A stretch of 64,000 bases of DNA from Caecitellus pseudoparvulus (GCA_965644315.1 CBFFRQ010000067.1:806001-870000); one strand, 5' to 3'; shown: positions 1 through 12,600, counted from the first letter of the stretch. Program-made: numbers and translations. The notes: a model not told the origin generated them from the sequence alone.

Positions 1-2
1 CG

Positions 3-635
3 CCGCCGCCCAAGCCTGGACGAGCAAGTGGCAGCGCCACGAGCCCCAAGGGCACTCGCGCCAGCACCCTGCAACTGGGCCAGCTGGCAGTGGGTGTGTG
101 CGTGGAAGATGCCTGGTCAGCCAAGCCGCCGCCGGGTCTCGCTGGCACTCTGCGGGTGGCACTTGAGAGCCAGCAGCAGGGTGAGGGGGCTGGTGGCTGT
201 GGAGCGTTCCTGCCGAGCATCGGCGCGGCATTTGCTCGAGCAGCATCTGCCTGCCCACGTGTCACTGTCGTCGAAGCAGCTGGAGTTGCCTGTGACGAGC
301 TGGGGCGGGAGGAGGGTGTGCTGCACGTGGTGGCGGGTACGCCCCGCACTTCCCATGGTGATGCTCTGTGGAGTCACCCGCTGGATGCGGTGACGCAGCT
401 GGTAGGTGCCGGCGGCCCGGCAGGGAAAGCGACCTCCGAAGGGGCGCCTGCTGCCACACTTGCCGTCCTCGTGGAGCCACAGGCAGTGCTGGCGCTGCAG
501 CGAGCACTGCAGGCTCGGCTGGTCAGCGTGCTGGACCTGGCAGCGCGAGGGGCGGCCAGTGCGGGAGCCGGGCTGGCGGAGGGAGTGACCATTACACCTC
601 GACTGTTGCATGCTGCAATTGTGTGTGGGCAGTGA
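3..635 (+). CDS. 3' end of an unrecognised gene (partial at left edge)
   Basis: An open frame runs in from the window edge and ends at a TGA at 633-635. About 210 residues are visible: a Pro/Gly/Ser-rich start, then an Ala/Leu/Val-rich region with the segment [16 protein letters not shown] and a C-terminus [11 protein letters not shown]. Codon choice is GC-rich and amphipathic, as in neighbouring real genes, and the frame does not look like a random shadow. I do not recognise a domain. The start and any upstream exons lie outside the window. The stop is about 145 bp upstream of the fumarase start on the same strand. Confidence 0.5.
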   Translation, partial: PPPKPGRASGSATSPKGTRASTLQLGQLAVGVCVEDAWSAKPPPGLAGTLRVALESQQQGEGAGGCGAFLPSIGAAFARAASACPRVTVVEAAGVACDELGREEGVLHVVAGTPRTSHGDALWSHPLDAVTQLVGAGGPAGKATSEGAPAATLAVLVEPQAVLALQRALQARLVSVLDLAARGAASAGAGLAEGVTITPRLLHAAIVCGQ

Positions 636-779
636 GTGCGTGGCTGCTGCAGCAAGTGCGTGGGCGTGTGATTGTGCCGTGCAATGCAGTGCGAAGCAGT
701 CGCCACTTTCTACTCACCACTCAATTCCCTTGCCGGCCGCTCCTCAGCCTATGCCACCAGCCCCCCCCCTTCGATTACC

Positions 780-1384
780 ATGGCCCTCGCCCGCCGCCTG
801 GCGGCCCGCGTCACCACCACGGCCATGGCGGCCGCAGCTGCCGTCGGCGGCGGCGCCGTCGCCGCTGCAGCGCCTGCCACCACGCAACTGCGCCCGGCCT
901 CCACAGCCAGCGGAATCCGCGTGGAAGCTGACACCATGGGCGAGCTGCAGGTGCCTTCGGACAAGTACTGGGGCGCCCAGACTCAGCGTTCTCTCATCAA
1001 CTTCCCCATTGGCAACGAACAAGACCGCATGCCCAAGGAAGTCATGCGTGGTGAGTGTTTCGAGGCACGCTGCGGAAATACGCGCACAGCCCGCGCCATC
1101 ACCACGCCTGGCCTTTCCTGTCCCTGCAGCGTTTGGCATCCTCAAGAAGTGCGCGGCCAAGGTGAACATGGAGTATGGCCGCCTGCCCAAGGACATTGGC
1201 AGCGCCATCGTGCAGGCATGCGACGAGCTCATCGCCGGCAAGCTGGATGAGCACTTCCCGCTGGTTCGTGCCTGGCTCAGGCGGCGCTGGCGCCAGCACA
1301 CCGCAGGGTGGCACGCAGGCACGCCTCTCCTCTGTCGCAGGTGACGTTCCAGACGGGCTCTGGCACGCAGAGCAACATGAACAG

Positions 1385-1427
<43 letters not shown>

Positions 1428-2498
1428 GAGCTGGGCTCCAAGACCCCCGTGCACCCCAACGACCACGTGAACATGGGCATGAGCAGCAACGACTCCTTCC
1501 CCACCGGCATGTACATCGCCGCGGCGCTGGAGGTGCACACCAAGACCCTGCCCGGCCTGCGCCACCTGCACGCCTCCCTCGTGGCCAAGGCTGATGAGTA
1601 CAAGGACATCATCAAGATCGGCCGCACCCACACGCAGGACGCGACGCCCCTCACCCTGGGCCAGGAGTTCGGCGGCTACGCCCACCAGGTGGAGAAGAGC
1701 ATCGCCCGTGTGGAGCGCGCCCTGCCTTCACTCTTCGAGCTGGCACAGGGCGGCACTGCTGTGGGCACGGGCCTGAACTCAGTGGAGGGCTTCGACGTCA
1801 AGATCGCGGCTGAGATCGCAGCCGAGACAGGCCTGCCCTTCATCACCGCCCCCAATAAGTTCGAGGCTCTGGCCGCCCACGACGGCATCGTGGACGCGTC
1901 AGGCGCCCTGAACACCGTCGCCGTGTCCCTCATGAAGATCGCCAACGACATCCGCTTCCTGGGCTCTGGGCCCCGCTGCGGGCTGGGGGAGATCCAGCTG
2001 CCTGAGAACGAGCCAGGGTCCAGCATCATGCCCGGCAAGGTCAACCCTACCCAGTGCGAGGCGCTGACCATGGTGGCCGCTCAGGTGATGGGCAACCACG
2101 TCGCCATCACCGTCGGCGGCTCCAACGGCCACTTCGAGCTGAACGTGTTCAAGCCCATGATGGTGTACAACTTCCTGCAGTCTGCCCGCCTGCTGGGCGA
2201 CGCCGCTACCGCCTTCACCGACAAGTGCGTCGTGGGCATCGAGCCCAACAAGCCCCGCATCGAGAAGCTGCTGCACGAGAGCCTTATGCTGGTGACGGCC
2301 CTGAACCCCTACATCGGCTACGACAAGGCTGCCGCAGCAGCCAAGAAGGCCCACAAGGACGGCACGACGCTGAAGGAGGCTGCACTGGAGCTGGGCTACC
2401 TCACCTCCGAGCAGTTCGACGAGTGGGTCAAGCCGGAGCTCATGATCGGCCCCACGCCCGTGGAGGTCATGAAGGCACAGTACGGCATCAAGGACTGA
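780..2498 (+). CDS. FH: Class II fumarate hydratase (fumarase), mitochondrial-type, 3 exons
   Basis: Fumarase interconverts fumarate and L-malate in the TCA cycle. Exons are 780-1050, 1130-1263 and 1341-2498, joined by GT-AG introns of 79 and 77 nt; the spliced frame is 520 aa. The join across intron 1 gives VMRAFGILKK and across intron 2 gives [16 protein letters not shown], both typical of the family. The superfamily signature [11 protein letters not shown] lies in exon 3. The first 45 or so residues are rich in Ala and Arg with almost no acidic residues ([11 protein letters not shown]...), like a mitochondrial targeting sequence, and precede the conserved [14 protein letters not shown] start of the mature enzyme. 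The ATG at 780 sits in a good context (ACCATGG). The upstream in-frame ATG at 672 is less likely because it would remove the leader from the N-terminus. Confidence 0.95.
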
Positions 2499-2601
2499 GC
2501 GCTGCCTGAGTCATCGCAATGCATTGGCACATGCGTGGAAGGGACTGACGGCCGTCCTTGCCTAGCCCGGAGGCGCAGCTAAGTCGCGCTAGGCCACGTG
2601 T

Positions 2602-4611
2602 CTACCCGAGGAACAGACGCACGAACGTCCGAAGGTCAGTTAACATTACATCTACGACACCTTGAGCTCTTGCTGCCGCCTCTTGTGCTGCCGCCCCCGC
2701 CGCTTCAGCCTGCAGGCGCTCATAGTGCCGGCAGAGCCGCCCCTCCACCGCCGCACAGCAGGAACGCAGCCCCTTCCCGATGGCGCGGGTGGCTTGCTGC
2801 CCCGTGAGGCCAATGTTTGAGAAGAAGGCATGCACTGTTCGATCTGGGTTCAAGTAGCCCGTCCACCAGTTCACCATGCTGGCATCTGCCGCCCGCTCAG
2901 CGGCTCCCCCCTCCACTCGCTCCCAAGGGTCACCGCTGAAGGCAGCCTTGATGAAGGCGAGAATGGCAAACTTCTTGGCTTGGTTCAGGGTGTGGTGGAC
3001 CATATTCAGGTTCGCGCTTCCCCGGGACGCCTTGTCTCCTGCGAAAGGCGCATCGTTCACGACTGCCTGCCAAACATCGCCGTGTGGGAAGCCAGCCGCC
3101 CCCGCTCGTGCCACGTCAACCGCGTGCAAGTTATCATGGAGCGTCCCAGATGGACTTCCTTCTACCTGCAGCACTGCGCGCACAAACAAGCGGTCCATGA
3201 GCGCGATTTCCAGAGTGTGGTCAACGTGCAGCGCACCACCAACGGTTTTCATCGCCGCCTCGATGGCCTGCCTGGACTTGCCCGTGAGTACATCCACCTC
3301 CCCGCGCGCTTCCCACACTTCATCAGCAAACATTGTCACGGGGCATCGCATGAAGTCAAAGTTCTGGCACAAGTCCAAGAGGTCGGCACCGCCTTCAGGG
3401 CGGAATTCCAAGGTCCGCGCTGGACCTGGTCGCTGCACCAGGTCTTGCATCCGCAAGGCTCCACTGTGTGCATCCGCATCGCCACTTGGGGTGGAGTCAA
3501 TCTCACAACCTTCGCCACTCGCGGCAGCTGCGAGGGATGTACCTGTTCTTGCGACAGTTTTCTTTCTCCGGGGAGACGGGGACCCCGGCAGGTCAGTCTC
3601 TCGGAGTGACTCAGTCACGGAATCATCTAGCAGCAGGGCCGTGAGGACAAGCAGCTCGACATCGTCGTCGCTTGGGCGGCTGGGTGCTGCCAGGATGCTC
3701 AGCACTTCCTCACGTGCCACCGCATCAACTGCTTGCTTGAACGGCGAGTCTGCCTTTTCGTACTCCTTCAGCAGGCACAAAAAGAAGTCGGACCTTCGAA
3801 TGGCATCCATCCCATCCAAAATGGCATCAATCTTCTTCTTCTTTGTCCTCCTGGCTTTCCTCAGGTCGGCTTGCACTGCTTTGTCTGGCCGCCTGGCCAT
3901 GAATGCGAGGAGCTGATTCATGCGCTCCTGCAGGACTTTCAACGTGTGACTCTTGTTGCAGAGCATACTACAGACGACGCTCCTCACTCCTGGTCGCTTG
4001 CTCCAGTCGCGTCCTGGCTCTTGTGAGCGAGGAGCAGCACGAGCTGAAGCGGACGGTCGTGCGGGCACCGCCTCAGTTGGAACGGCAGCCTTGGCAGCCG
4101 AGAACGGCGGCGAGTGCACTTCTTCTGAAGAACCAGGATGCTGCGTTGGTGATGGGGGGGCTTGGGGCTGTGGGCTGTTGGGGGGCTCACTGTCACCTGC
4201 CGGCAGCAATGCAAGCGCTTTGTCCAGGTCAGGCGTGACAAGCAACACAGCGAGAGCAGCCATCTTGGGTGCTTCAGGTTCGAAGGAAGCCCTTCCTTTT
4301 CGACATCGCCGGCTGCCGGGGTGCTGCATGTCCTCACACACTAGCGCAAGCGCTGCCGCGTTTGAGAGTGCCACTATCTCGCCAAGCTGCCCGACCGCAG
4401 CACACTCCCAAACAGCACGGCAAACGCGCGAAATATAGGACGGCTTTGGCTCTGACTTTGGGTCTCCAAGCTCGCGCAGCGCCTCGACTTGGCTCGGGAT
4501 CAGCCCTGGAAGCCTCTCTGACAGCAGCTTGACCCGCTGGCGCATGGACTTCACCGTGCACCGTGCCGCAACATTGTCCCGAAACGAGTCCCGAGGGAAG
4601 CGGCCAGCCAT
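2602..4611 (-). CDS. Unrecognised 669-aa protein, single exon
   Basis: The frame is uninterrupted from the ATG at 4611-4609 to a stop at 2602. I do not recognise the family. The first 130 residues look helical. A Pro/Ser-rich low-complexity linker follows at about residues 140-210, then a basic helical segment with the run RRTKKKKIDAIL, a Ser/Arg patch, and a mixed alpha/beta C-terminal half (for example TLEIALMDRLFVRAVLQ). No membrane segment or signal peptide is visible. It is convergent with fumarase (stops about 100 bp apart) and divergent from the next gene. Its codon use appears less GC3-biased than that of fumarase or dynein, so it could be lineage-specific or acquired. Confidence 0.7.
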   Translation of the reverse strand: MAGRFPRDSFRDNVAARCTVKSMRQRVKLLSERLPGLIPSQVEALRELGDPKSEPKPSYISRVCRAVWECAAVGQLGEIVALSNAAALALVCEDMQHPGSRRCRKGRASFEPEAPKMAALAVLLVTPDLDKALALLPAGDSEPPNSPQPQAPPSPTQHPGSSEEVHSPPFSAAKAAVPTEAVPARPSASARAAPRSQEPGRDWSKRPGVRSVVCSMLCNKSHTLKVLQERMNQLLAFMARRPDKAVQADLRKARRTKKKKIDAILDGMDAIRRSDFFLCLLKEYEKADSPFKQAVDAVAREEVLSILAAPSRPSDDDVELLVLTALLLDDSVTESLRETDLPGSPSPRRKKTVARTGTSLAAAASGEGCEIDSTPSGDADAHSGALRMQDLVQRPGPARTLEFRPEGGADLLDLCQNFDFMRCPVTMFADEVWEARGEVDVLTGKSRQAIEAAMKTVGGALHVDHTLEIALMDRLFVRAVLQVEGSPSGTLHDNLHAVDVARAGAAGFPHGDVWQAVVNDAPFAGDKASRGSANLNMVHHTLNQAKKFAILAFIKAAFSGDPWERVEGGAAERAADASMVNWWTGYLNPDRTVHAFFSNIGLTGQQATRAIGKGLRSCCAAVEGRLCRHYERLQAEAAGAAAQEAAARAQGVVDVMLTDLRTFVRLFLG

Positions 4612-5157
4612 CGTGAAAGGTGGCGTTCAATACACAAGGGGATGATACCCCCCGCATCCACCTGCGGACTCGCCGGGAAGGCTGCACTGCTCACTGCTTG
4701 AGAGCGCTATGGTGCTCCTTTCAACGCAGGCGAAACTCCAGCGTCCACTTCCCTTGATCTCAGCACAGAACCATGAGACAGAGCGAGGCACCACACCACA
4801 TACCATGCCCTTTCAGAGGTACTGTATCCGTTCTGCAGCAGTACTATTTGTCCATGCAGTGCGTTGTGACTTGCTGGGGCGCAGAGAGTGCTCATGTGCA
4901 GTGCACTTTGCCCAGCCTCAGCCTTCGTCCATTTGCACCCCCACAGCACAATCGACAGATCATCCCATGTCCAAATTTGCAAGAAGCACACAAAATCATT
5001 TCAGGCTGCGCCCCACTCTGAACAGCTTGACCACGACGCCCAGAGGCAGGCAGCACGGCGCTTTGTCACCACGCCAGCCACTTCCATGTGGTGTCTGGAC
5101 ATTTCTGCGACTTGACTTTGCGAGTTCGACCGCAGCCGGGCATCCAGTACCTACAAC
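4612..5157. other. Divergent intergenic region
   Basis: This 546-bp gap lies between two unrecognised genes that diverge from it, so it should hold both promoters. It is visibly less GC-rich than the flanking genes. Only short, unconvincing frames are present and I see no RNA gene or repeat. Confidence 0.5.
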
Positions 5158-6600
5158 ATGGGACAGGGGGCATGTACACCATCGGGGGAGGCGCCAGTCA
5201 GGGCTCAAGTGCTGGAGGCCTTGGACTCACGGGAGATAGACTTGGAAGCGTGGACCAAGTGGCTAGGGCAGTGGAAGGAGTCCAACGGCAGGGACCGACC
5301 CACTCGCACCATGCAGCTGGGGTACTGGCTCGCACTGGGCAACATTGGTTCTAGGCAGTATGCGAAGTCTTTGTCTGCTCGGTCGCTTCTGGCGATGCTG
5401 GTGAACGCAAGCGTGCCGTACCCTGCTGAGCTGCGGGCATGCAAGCCCACCACCCCCGAAGCACGCGTGGGCTTGGAGCACTTCAAAGCTGCCTTGTTGC
5501 GGGAGGAGGGGGGGCTAGATTCTGCAGCTGACATGCTCAAGGTGGGGTTTCCCGCCACGCTGGGAGGAGCAGAGGGTACATATGTGGACAGCTTGCAGCT
5601 GTGGACGCCGCTGCTGTCCATCATCCAGCAGACGTCAAAGGCGGAGCGAGCTTTGGATTTGCTGCTGCAGAACGGAGCGAGATTGGACGAATGGGCCCCA
5701 TGTGCTTCTTGCCCGTTGCCACCGCCTCACTTGTGCCGGTTCCAGAGCCCTGGGGAGCCAGTGCCAGGTGTGCTGCACGCGATCACGGCGTTCCACGCAG
5801 CATTGCACAACCACCACAGCCCAAAGAACGTGGACCTTCTGCTTGACAGGTGCCCTCCTGGCCATGTGTTTCCGTTGTTGAATGCTTTTGACAATTCCGG
5901 GCGTGGTGTCGTGAATCTGTGCATCAACAAGTGCTTGGCGGCTATGCAAAGGTGCAAGACGCCGGCTGGGCGAGTGGAGATCGCATGCATGTGGACGGAC
6001 ACGCTTCGGCGGCTGAGCCGATTCGGGTTGGACCTTGGTGGCCCAGTCGAGGCGGGAGTGCTGGGCAGCAGCAGGCTACTGGAGGAGAATGTGGATCTTC
6101 CGCCGAAGGGAGTTTGGCAGGTGCTGAACGACCACTTGGACTTGCCAGGATATGGCGACATGCCAGGCAGCGCGCCGTTGCGCTTGGAGGATGTGCCGGC
6201 ATCGTTGGTGTCTGACATTGAGCACTTTTTCACCATGCCTCCCGTCGAAGCAGGCCCCGCCATTGCAGCACACCCAGAGCAGCAGCTGGTTCTGTGGCTG
6301 ATGAAGGAGAGAGGCAGGATGCGGCTTGGTGTGTCTCCGACGCTTTTTGGAGCTGTTCAGGCTGCTCAAGGTGCTGATGCTGCCCGATCCTTTCCCCGAG
6401 CGCTTGATAACAGGTTACGGTTGGAGAGCGTTGCGGTGCTGGCACAGGAGCTGGCAAAGCTGGTCCTGCCGTGCCCGAGGGTGCTGAGGCTGTGGAGGTT
6501 CTATGGATTCTTCCTGCCTCGTGGCCTCACCCACTTGCGGTGGGCGCTCCGGAGGCCCATGATGCTGCTGCGTGAGCGGTCCAAAGCGACCCGGTTGTGA
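5158..6600 (+). CDS. Unrecognised 480-aa protein, possibly helical-repeat
   Basis: A single open frame runs from the ATG at 5158 to the TGA at 6598-6600. I cannot name it. Two segments, ERALDLLLQNGARLDEW and NVDLLLDRCPPGHVF, resemble divergent ankyrin-type helices, but no complete repeat series is clear. The C-terminus is basic and ends in RRPMMLLRERSKATRL. No signal peptide or membrane helix is seen. It ends 65 bp from the convergent stop of dynein. Like its divergent neighbour at 2602-4611, its third-codon-position GC looks lower than that of the conserved genes around it. Alternatives are a lineage-specific host gene or a gene derived from a mobile element or virus; nothing seen decides between these. 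Confidence 0.6.
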   Translation: MGQGACTPSGEAPVRAQVLEALDSREIDLEAWTKWLGQWKESNGRDRPTRTMQLGYWLALGNIGSRQYAKSLSARSLLAMLVNASVPYPAELRACKPTTPEARVGLEHFKAALLREEGGLDSAADMLKVGFPATLGGAEGTYVDSLQLWTPLLSIIQQTSKAERALDLLLQNGARLDEWAPCASCPLPPPHLCRFQSPGEPVPGVLHAITAFHAALHNHHSPKNVDLLLDRCPPGHVFPLLNAFDNSGRGVVNLCINKCLAAMQRCKTPAGRVEIACMWTDTLRRLSRFGLDLGGPVEAGVLGSSRLLEENVDLPPKGVWQVLNDHLDLPGYGDMPGSAPLRLEDVPASLVSDIEHFFTMPPVEAGPAIAAHPEQQLVLWLMKERGRMRLGVSPTLFGAVQAAQGADAARSFPRALDNRLRLESVAVLAQELAKLVLPCPRVLRLWRFYGFFLPRGLTHLRWALRRPMMLLRERSKATRL

Positions 6601-6665
6601 AGTTTGCTGCGGTCGCGTGCGCAATGTCACCGTGCATTGAGTCGTGCGTGCACCTCCCTCCCGGG

Positions 6666-9600
6666 TCAATGCTCCGCGTCCCCCGTGAGCACAGCTGCAC
6701 CAGCCACGCCCAGAGGGAAGTCTGCAGCAGACAGCACGTGGAACTGGCCCACAGGCGTGCTTCGACGGGGGCTGGCAAAGACAGGCACCTGCTCCCACGC
6801 AGCACCCTCAGCCGCCGGAGCAATGGCGCGCTGCAGCTCATGGCCAGGCGCTGCTGAGAGGAGGAGGGTTGTGGCAGGGAGGGCCGATCGCACTGCTCCC
6901 GTCCAGGCAATGTCCACTCGTGCATCCGTCGCCGGGCAAGCCCCCTCCATGAACAGGCCAGTCAGCTGCACGATGGCTGAGTGCTCAGGTACATCTTCCA
7001 CAAGCAACGGTGCCCAGTACGCCTTGATCTGGTGCACGGGGCACTGCAGTGCGGCAGCGGCAGCCTGCTGCAGGGCAGCCAGCGCCGCGGCAGGGCTGTG
7101 CAGAGCGGCCAATGCAACACCTGTGTCTGGTACTTGGGTTTGAGAGATGATGGAGGTCGGGTCATCCAGTGACGCCTTGGTCAGCGTGCACACCGCCTGG
7201 CTGGCATCTGCTAGCGCACCCAGCCAGCTCGTTACATCAGCCTGTCGAGCCCCGCTGGCGTAGCCAGGGCGCAGCTGCAACCACATGCTTGGTGTGCGTT
7301 GCTGCGCCAGAGCATCTCGCGTAGTGCGCAGGGTGTGCGGCAGTGGGGGTGGGGTGCGGCCCTCTGCAGCAGCCGATGCCAGCAACGTCGCATGAGCCTG
7401 CAGAGCCTGCACGTCAGCCAACGCAGACTGCGCGACATGGCGCAGGGCGCTCGCTTCCCCTGCCAGCCACCGCAAGAGCGTGCGGGTCACGGGCTCGGCG
7501 TGCACCGCGTCGCCACTCGCCTCCTCCGCAGCCTCCAGCACGCTGAGGACTGACTGCGCCCCCTGCTCTAGCCGTGTGTAAGTGCTGGCTGCAGCGGCGT
7601 GGCCGTCAAGCGTGCCGCCTGCCTCCGTGCTGACAGCGGCAGTGCTGGACGCTGCGACCTGCCCAGCTGCAATGGCCGAAAAAGCCGCCGCGATGTCCGA
7701 CCCCTCTCGAGACAAGGTGGCCTGCTCACACCCTGCCGGCAAGCCCAGCCACGCAGGAGGGTTGATGGCGGGGAGGCGGCGTGCCCAAGCTTCAAATGCA
7801 TCCAGAGAATTCGCAGCGGGAGGTGGTGGCGCCAGCTGTTCACCTGGCCCCAGGCTCAGGTTGTGGTCCGCATCGAAAATGCTCGGCGTCAGCACTGCTT
7901 CGGCCAGGTGCAGCAGCACCGCTGCGTCCACGTCTGTTGACAGGCGCCCTCCATGGTGAGCGCCCCCTACCAGCTTGCGCAGGGCCTCCCACGGCAGGCT
8001 GTCCGGCTCCACGTGCCCCGGCACGGCGCCCTGTCCATACTGCAGGTCCACCCACCGCCCAACGGACACCGCCGCAGCAGCCAGGTCCCCGTCACTGAAC
8101 GTGTACCGCTTCGTCCAGCCCAAGGGCGCGTACCTGCACCGTTCACTGACGGAAGCGTGCAGCCAGGCCAGGGCGAACAGGACGCGGGTGGACTCCACAG
8201 GCGCCTTGCTCCACAAGCCACGGGGAATGCAGTGCAGCGCGCCCAACACAGCTGCCCGCATGCCCGCCGGGCGCTGCAGGGTGACCTTGGTGCTGACTCG
8301 CAGCAGGGCGGCAGGAATGCGCGTGCCCTCCTCCCCCACCTCTGCGCACAGAATGATGCGGAACTTGGCGTGCACCTTGCCCCGCTTCCCAGACTGCCCT
8401 GCAGCACCCGCTGTGCTGCCCGCGCCCCCTCGGTGTTGCAGCTGCTTCAGCAGCTTGGGCAGCCAGGCTGTCGCGAGGTGCACGTTGCTGAGCAATACCC
8501 AGTCCCCGCCACTCATGGCCCGGTCCACGGCCGCCCGTGCTGCGTCGAAGCTGTCGGGGTCGCCCATGGGCACAGTGTGCAGAGCGGACGTGAAGCCCGC
8601 AGCGGCCTCTTGCGCACGCTGCACGACGTTCACCCCAGCCGCGCCGGCGATGAAGACAGGCGCAGAGCGCAGCACAACGCGGTCAGAGCCCCGCACGGCG
8701 TCCTCCAGGGTCATAGCGCAGTCCGCAGCATCATCCCCCAGCAGCGCACTCTCCCACCGCGCAACCGCTGCCCACAGCCCTGCTGGCGCTGCGGCAGCCT
8801 GCAGCACCAGTGGCACCCACGCAGCATGCCGAACAGCGTCACCCTCGTCCTCCTCTTGCCAGGCTGGCTGAGCCCTCCCCTCGGAAAAGTGCTGCACCCA
8901 GTCGTCCGTGTTCTGCGTCAGCGACTCGGCGAGGCGCGGCCAAGGCTGGTGCGGCAGGGCTGTGAGCGCGGCCAGGCTGGTACGCGCAGCTGGAGGCAGC
9001 ACCTTGGCTACATCTTCGGGCAGTGTCGCTTCAGTGGCTGGCACACGGCCTTGCACCAGGGCCACCTCTTGGGAGGGTGGGCTGCAACCTAGGGCTTCGG
9101 AGCAGGCGAGCAGCACGCCAGCTGTCAGACCGGCTGCGTGAGCCCGGAACATGCAGGGGCGGACGGCGCCCAGCACTGTGCGGGCCAAGGCCCACACGGT
9201 GTTTGTGACGGTGTCGGGCGTGTCAGCACTGGGCGCCGCGGCGAGCGTGCGATCCAGTGCGGACAGGAAGAAGTGCAGCGACCAGCGGTACATGGCATGC
9301 AGCGCAGGCAGCTTGCGCAGCGCAAAGTACACTTCCACAGCCGCCGCCACGAGAGGCTCGTAGCCCGACGTCACTGCTGTCAGCTGCTCCAGAGCACTGG
9401 CAACGTCAGCGGCCTTGTTCTCCACCACGGCCGTTTCTTGCTTCAGCCGCTCCATGGCCTTCAGCGTCGCGTCGTCCTCCAGCAGGCTGGCCGTGGATGA
9501 CGACAGCTGCGTCAAGACATCGTCCTCCAGCTGGCGCAGCTGCGCAGTGTACTCTGCTGCGAGCTTGAGGGCCTCACCGCGTTGCTTGGCGATGTCTGGG

Positions 9601-12600
9601 CGCTGCGCTGTCAAGATGCGTGCGAGGGCGACGGAGCGGAGGGAGCCGGGCGTCACGGAGTTGTTCACGGCAGTGACGCGGGAAAGGATGTCCGGCGCGA
9701 ACTGGTGTGTGGCGTCTGACGTAAACATGAACATTTGGAAGGCGGGAGAGACGTCCACCTCGGAGGCGCCCACAGTGACGGTGGAGCGCCCGCCTAGGGA
9801 CGAGTACTCCCGCCCCAGCACAGGGTTCAGCAAGGGATCGATGCCTTCCGCATCCGTGACGACGAGGGTGTTCCCGAAGCGCAAGCTGGACTCCAGGCGC
9901 TTGGGGAAGGCAGGGTCCAGGTAGCTCACCACGACGGGCGCCGTGCCGGCAGCTCGCGCCACCTTCTCGCAGACCACCTGCTGCACCTCCCCAGTGGGGT
10001 CGATGATGAGGGGGAAGCGGGCAAACGCCGAGAGCAGTGCGGAGTTCTGCGTGGCGAGGTCGTCCTCAGCTGCCCCGGCCGCACGCCATGCCAGAACGTC
10101 GGCGGGCTCTGCCAGCCCAGACCCCGCCTCGCACTCGGCGTCAAAAGGCACTCCTGCCGCGTCCAGCACCTCGCTCCACTCCGCATGCAGGCTTGCGCGC
10201 ACTTGGAAGCCGAAGAAGCCGGCATACGCCGCAAAGGCGCCGTGCAGCAGCGCCGCCCCCGGCACGTGCGCAGTCTGGGCGGCAAAGTGAGCCTCCGACG
10301 AGGCCCACCGCTGCTCCTCCCCTGCCAAGCCTGCCACCAAGCCTTCCGCCCGAGACACCTTGGACTGCACAGCCTCAAGTGCTGTGCCCAGTTCCTGTCC
10401 CTCTGCGATCAGCTTCGCGTACTCCCGCTTGTACTGTGCGATGGTGTCTTGCAGCTCGGCCAGGCGGGCGGCAGTGGCCTCGGCGCGCTGTGCCAGCTCG
10501 GTGGCTTGGTCTTCCAGCTGCCCCACTTCCTCACGCAGTGGTGCGACGGTCTGCAGCACCTCGGCATACTGCACTTGGGATGTCACCCACTCGAACAGGG
10601 GTCCGCAAGCCTTGGACGACTTGGCGGCGCGCTCCTGGGTGAAGTCAGGGTCGGACAGGAATGTGTCGGCAATGTACTGCCGCACGGCAGGTGTGACGGT
10701 TTCAGTGTTGAAGTTGAGGATGTTGGGGATGAAGTCGCGCTTCTGCAGACTGCGCTTGATGTCCGTCCACTTCTTCGGCTGCGGTGCTTCGTCGCTGGCC
10801 GCAGCAGCCGTCGTCCCACTCGCGCCGTCGCTGGTCGCACTTTCCAGCAGAGCGAGGAGCGCCTCCATGGTCTTGCGGATGGGCTCTGGCGGGCGGGCCA
10901 ACGCGCGGATCTCATCCAGTGCCGAGCGCTTGATGCTGGAAACGCCAGCCTTCACTTTCTCCAGCAGGGGCTGCATGCCCTTGAGTTTGTCCTCCACCAC
11001 CGCCTTGCGCTCTGCCACGGCGCCTTCCCGGGCCGCCACCTGCTGCGCCAAGTCCTCGCTCTCTGTGCGCTGTGTCTCGGCCACCTGCTGCTTCTCCAGC
11101 ATCTCACCCAGCTTCGTCTCAGCTTCCTGCTGCTTGGCGTGCAGTGCCGCTTCCTTCTCGTGCAGCTGGGCCTTCATGCCCGCCACGGCCTCGGACGTGT
11201 TCCGCAGCTTGGCCAAGCCGCCTGCGACGCGGGCGTGCTGCTTGGCAAGAAACTCGCGCTCCCGGTTCCACAGCCGCACGACGTGGCCCAGGAAGTCCAA
11301 AAAGTGCCGCGGCGTGATGAAGGTCCGCGTCTCTGCAGTCAAGGCCTCGGCTTCGGCAGCCTCCGCCGCCACTCTGTGCAACTGCACAGCTGCCGTGACC
11401 AGGGACACGCCCTGGCTGACAGCAGGGCCCACCTCCTCCCCAGCCCCCAGAGCAGCCTGCACGGCGGGCAGGGCCAGTCCGGCAATGTCCTCAATGCCGT
11501 GGCCCCCCGCCAACACGAATGCGCCGGCGCCAGCCGCTTCTGCCGCTGGTGCCAGGTCCAGAGCTCGCAGCAGGGTGGCAGCGGTCTGCGTCAGTGCAGG
11601 AGCGGACCAGTCCCCGAACCAATCCACGATGCAGCGGTTGAACAGGGCTGGGCTCGTGGCGGCCCGGTCGGTGAAGTCTGCCGTCGCGGGGTTCATGGTC
11701 ATGGCCACGTGGAGGTTGCGGCGGACACGGGCGACGAACCAAGCGTACAGGGCCTCTTCGCCCTGGCCGCGTGAGGGCGCGCCAGCGGATGCGGGAGCGG
11801 CTGAGGCCGCCTCCCGCAGCCCACTCATGAGGGCTGTCCAGTCATCAGCTTCAAACAGACCCGGGACCTCCCCACTGGCCAGCAGCGCGTTCATGCGCTC
11901 CAGGAAGCCAGTGTCCAGGACGTTGCCCTCGTCGAAGATGAACACGAGTGGCTCCCCCTGCACGCCAGCCCGCGTGAGGAGACTCCTCAGATCGGCGTCG
12001 AAGTGTTCCTGGCCGTAGCCACGGTGCACCTTGAGGGTGGCAGTGGCAATGCCGCGGGACCACGCCGCAAAGCGAGTCAGCAGCGTCTTGCCAGCGCCTG
12101 ACTGCCCCACGAGGAGCAAGTGCCCAGACTGCTGTCCCAGCACACGGTCGATGCGCGCCAGGTGTCGCAGGACGTCGTCGAACGTGATCAGCTGCACCTG
12201 CTGCACCTCCTCTGCGAAGTCCCGCGCCCTGTGAGCTACGAACGCCCGGAACTCAGACAGGCTCGTGCTCTCGTACTTGCCCGACACAAGCGTCGTGTAC
12301 ACGGCTGAGCCAGTGAGGATGTCCTCCAGAGTGGGCGACGCGGCATCTCCCGCAGCGAGTGCCTCGGGCAAGTGCTCAGCAAGAGCTTCACGGGTGGCAT
12401 CCTGGCACCACGCCACGTCCTCCGCCCGCACCAGGCGGTCGGCGAAGATGCGCAGCGCCTCGTGCGCCCACAGCCCCGTGAAGGTGGGCAGGTCGCACTC
12501 GCCGCCGCTCTGCAGCACATCCCCCAACGCCCGCACCCACCGGCTGAGCTCTCGAGGTGAGTACACATAGTGGGCCCACTCGTCCGTGCTGAACTTGCTC

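Noticed and set aside
744-1685. 313-aa minus-strand ORF opposite fumarase
   Set aside because: It is a shadow of the GC-rich fumarase exons: low-complexity Gly/Arg/His translation, and it spans the fumarase introns.
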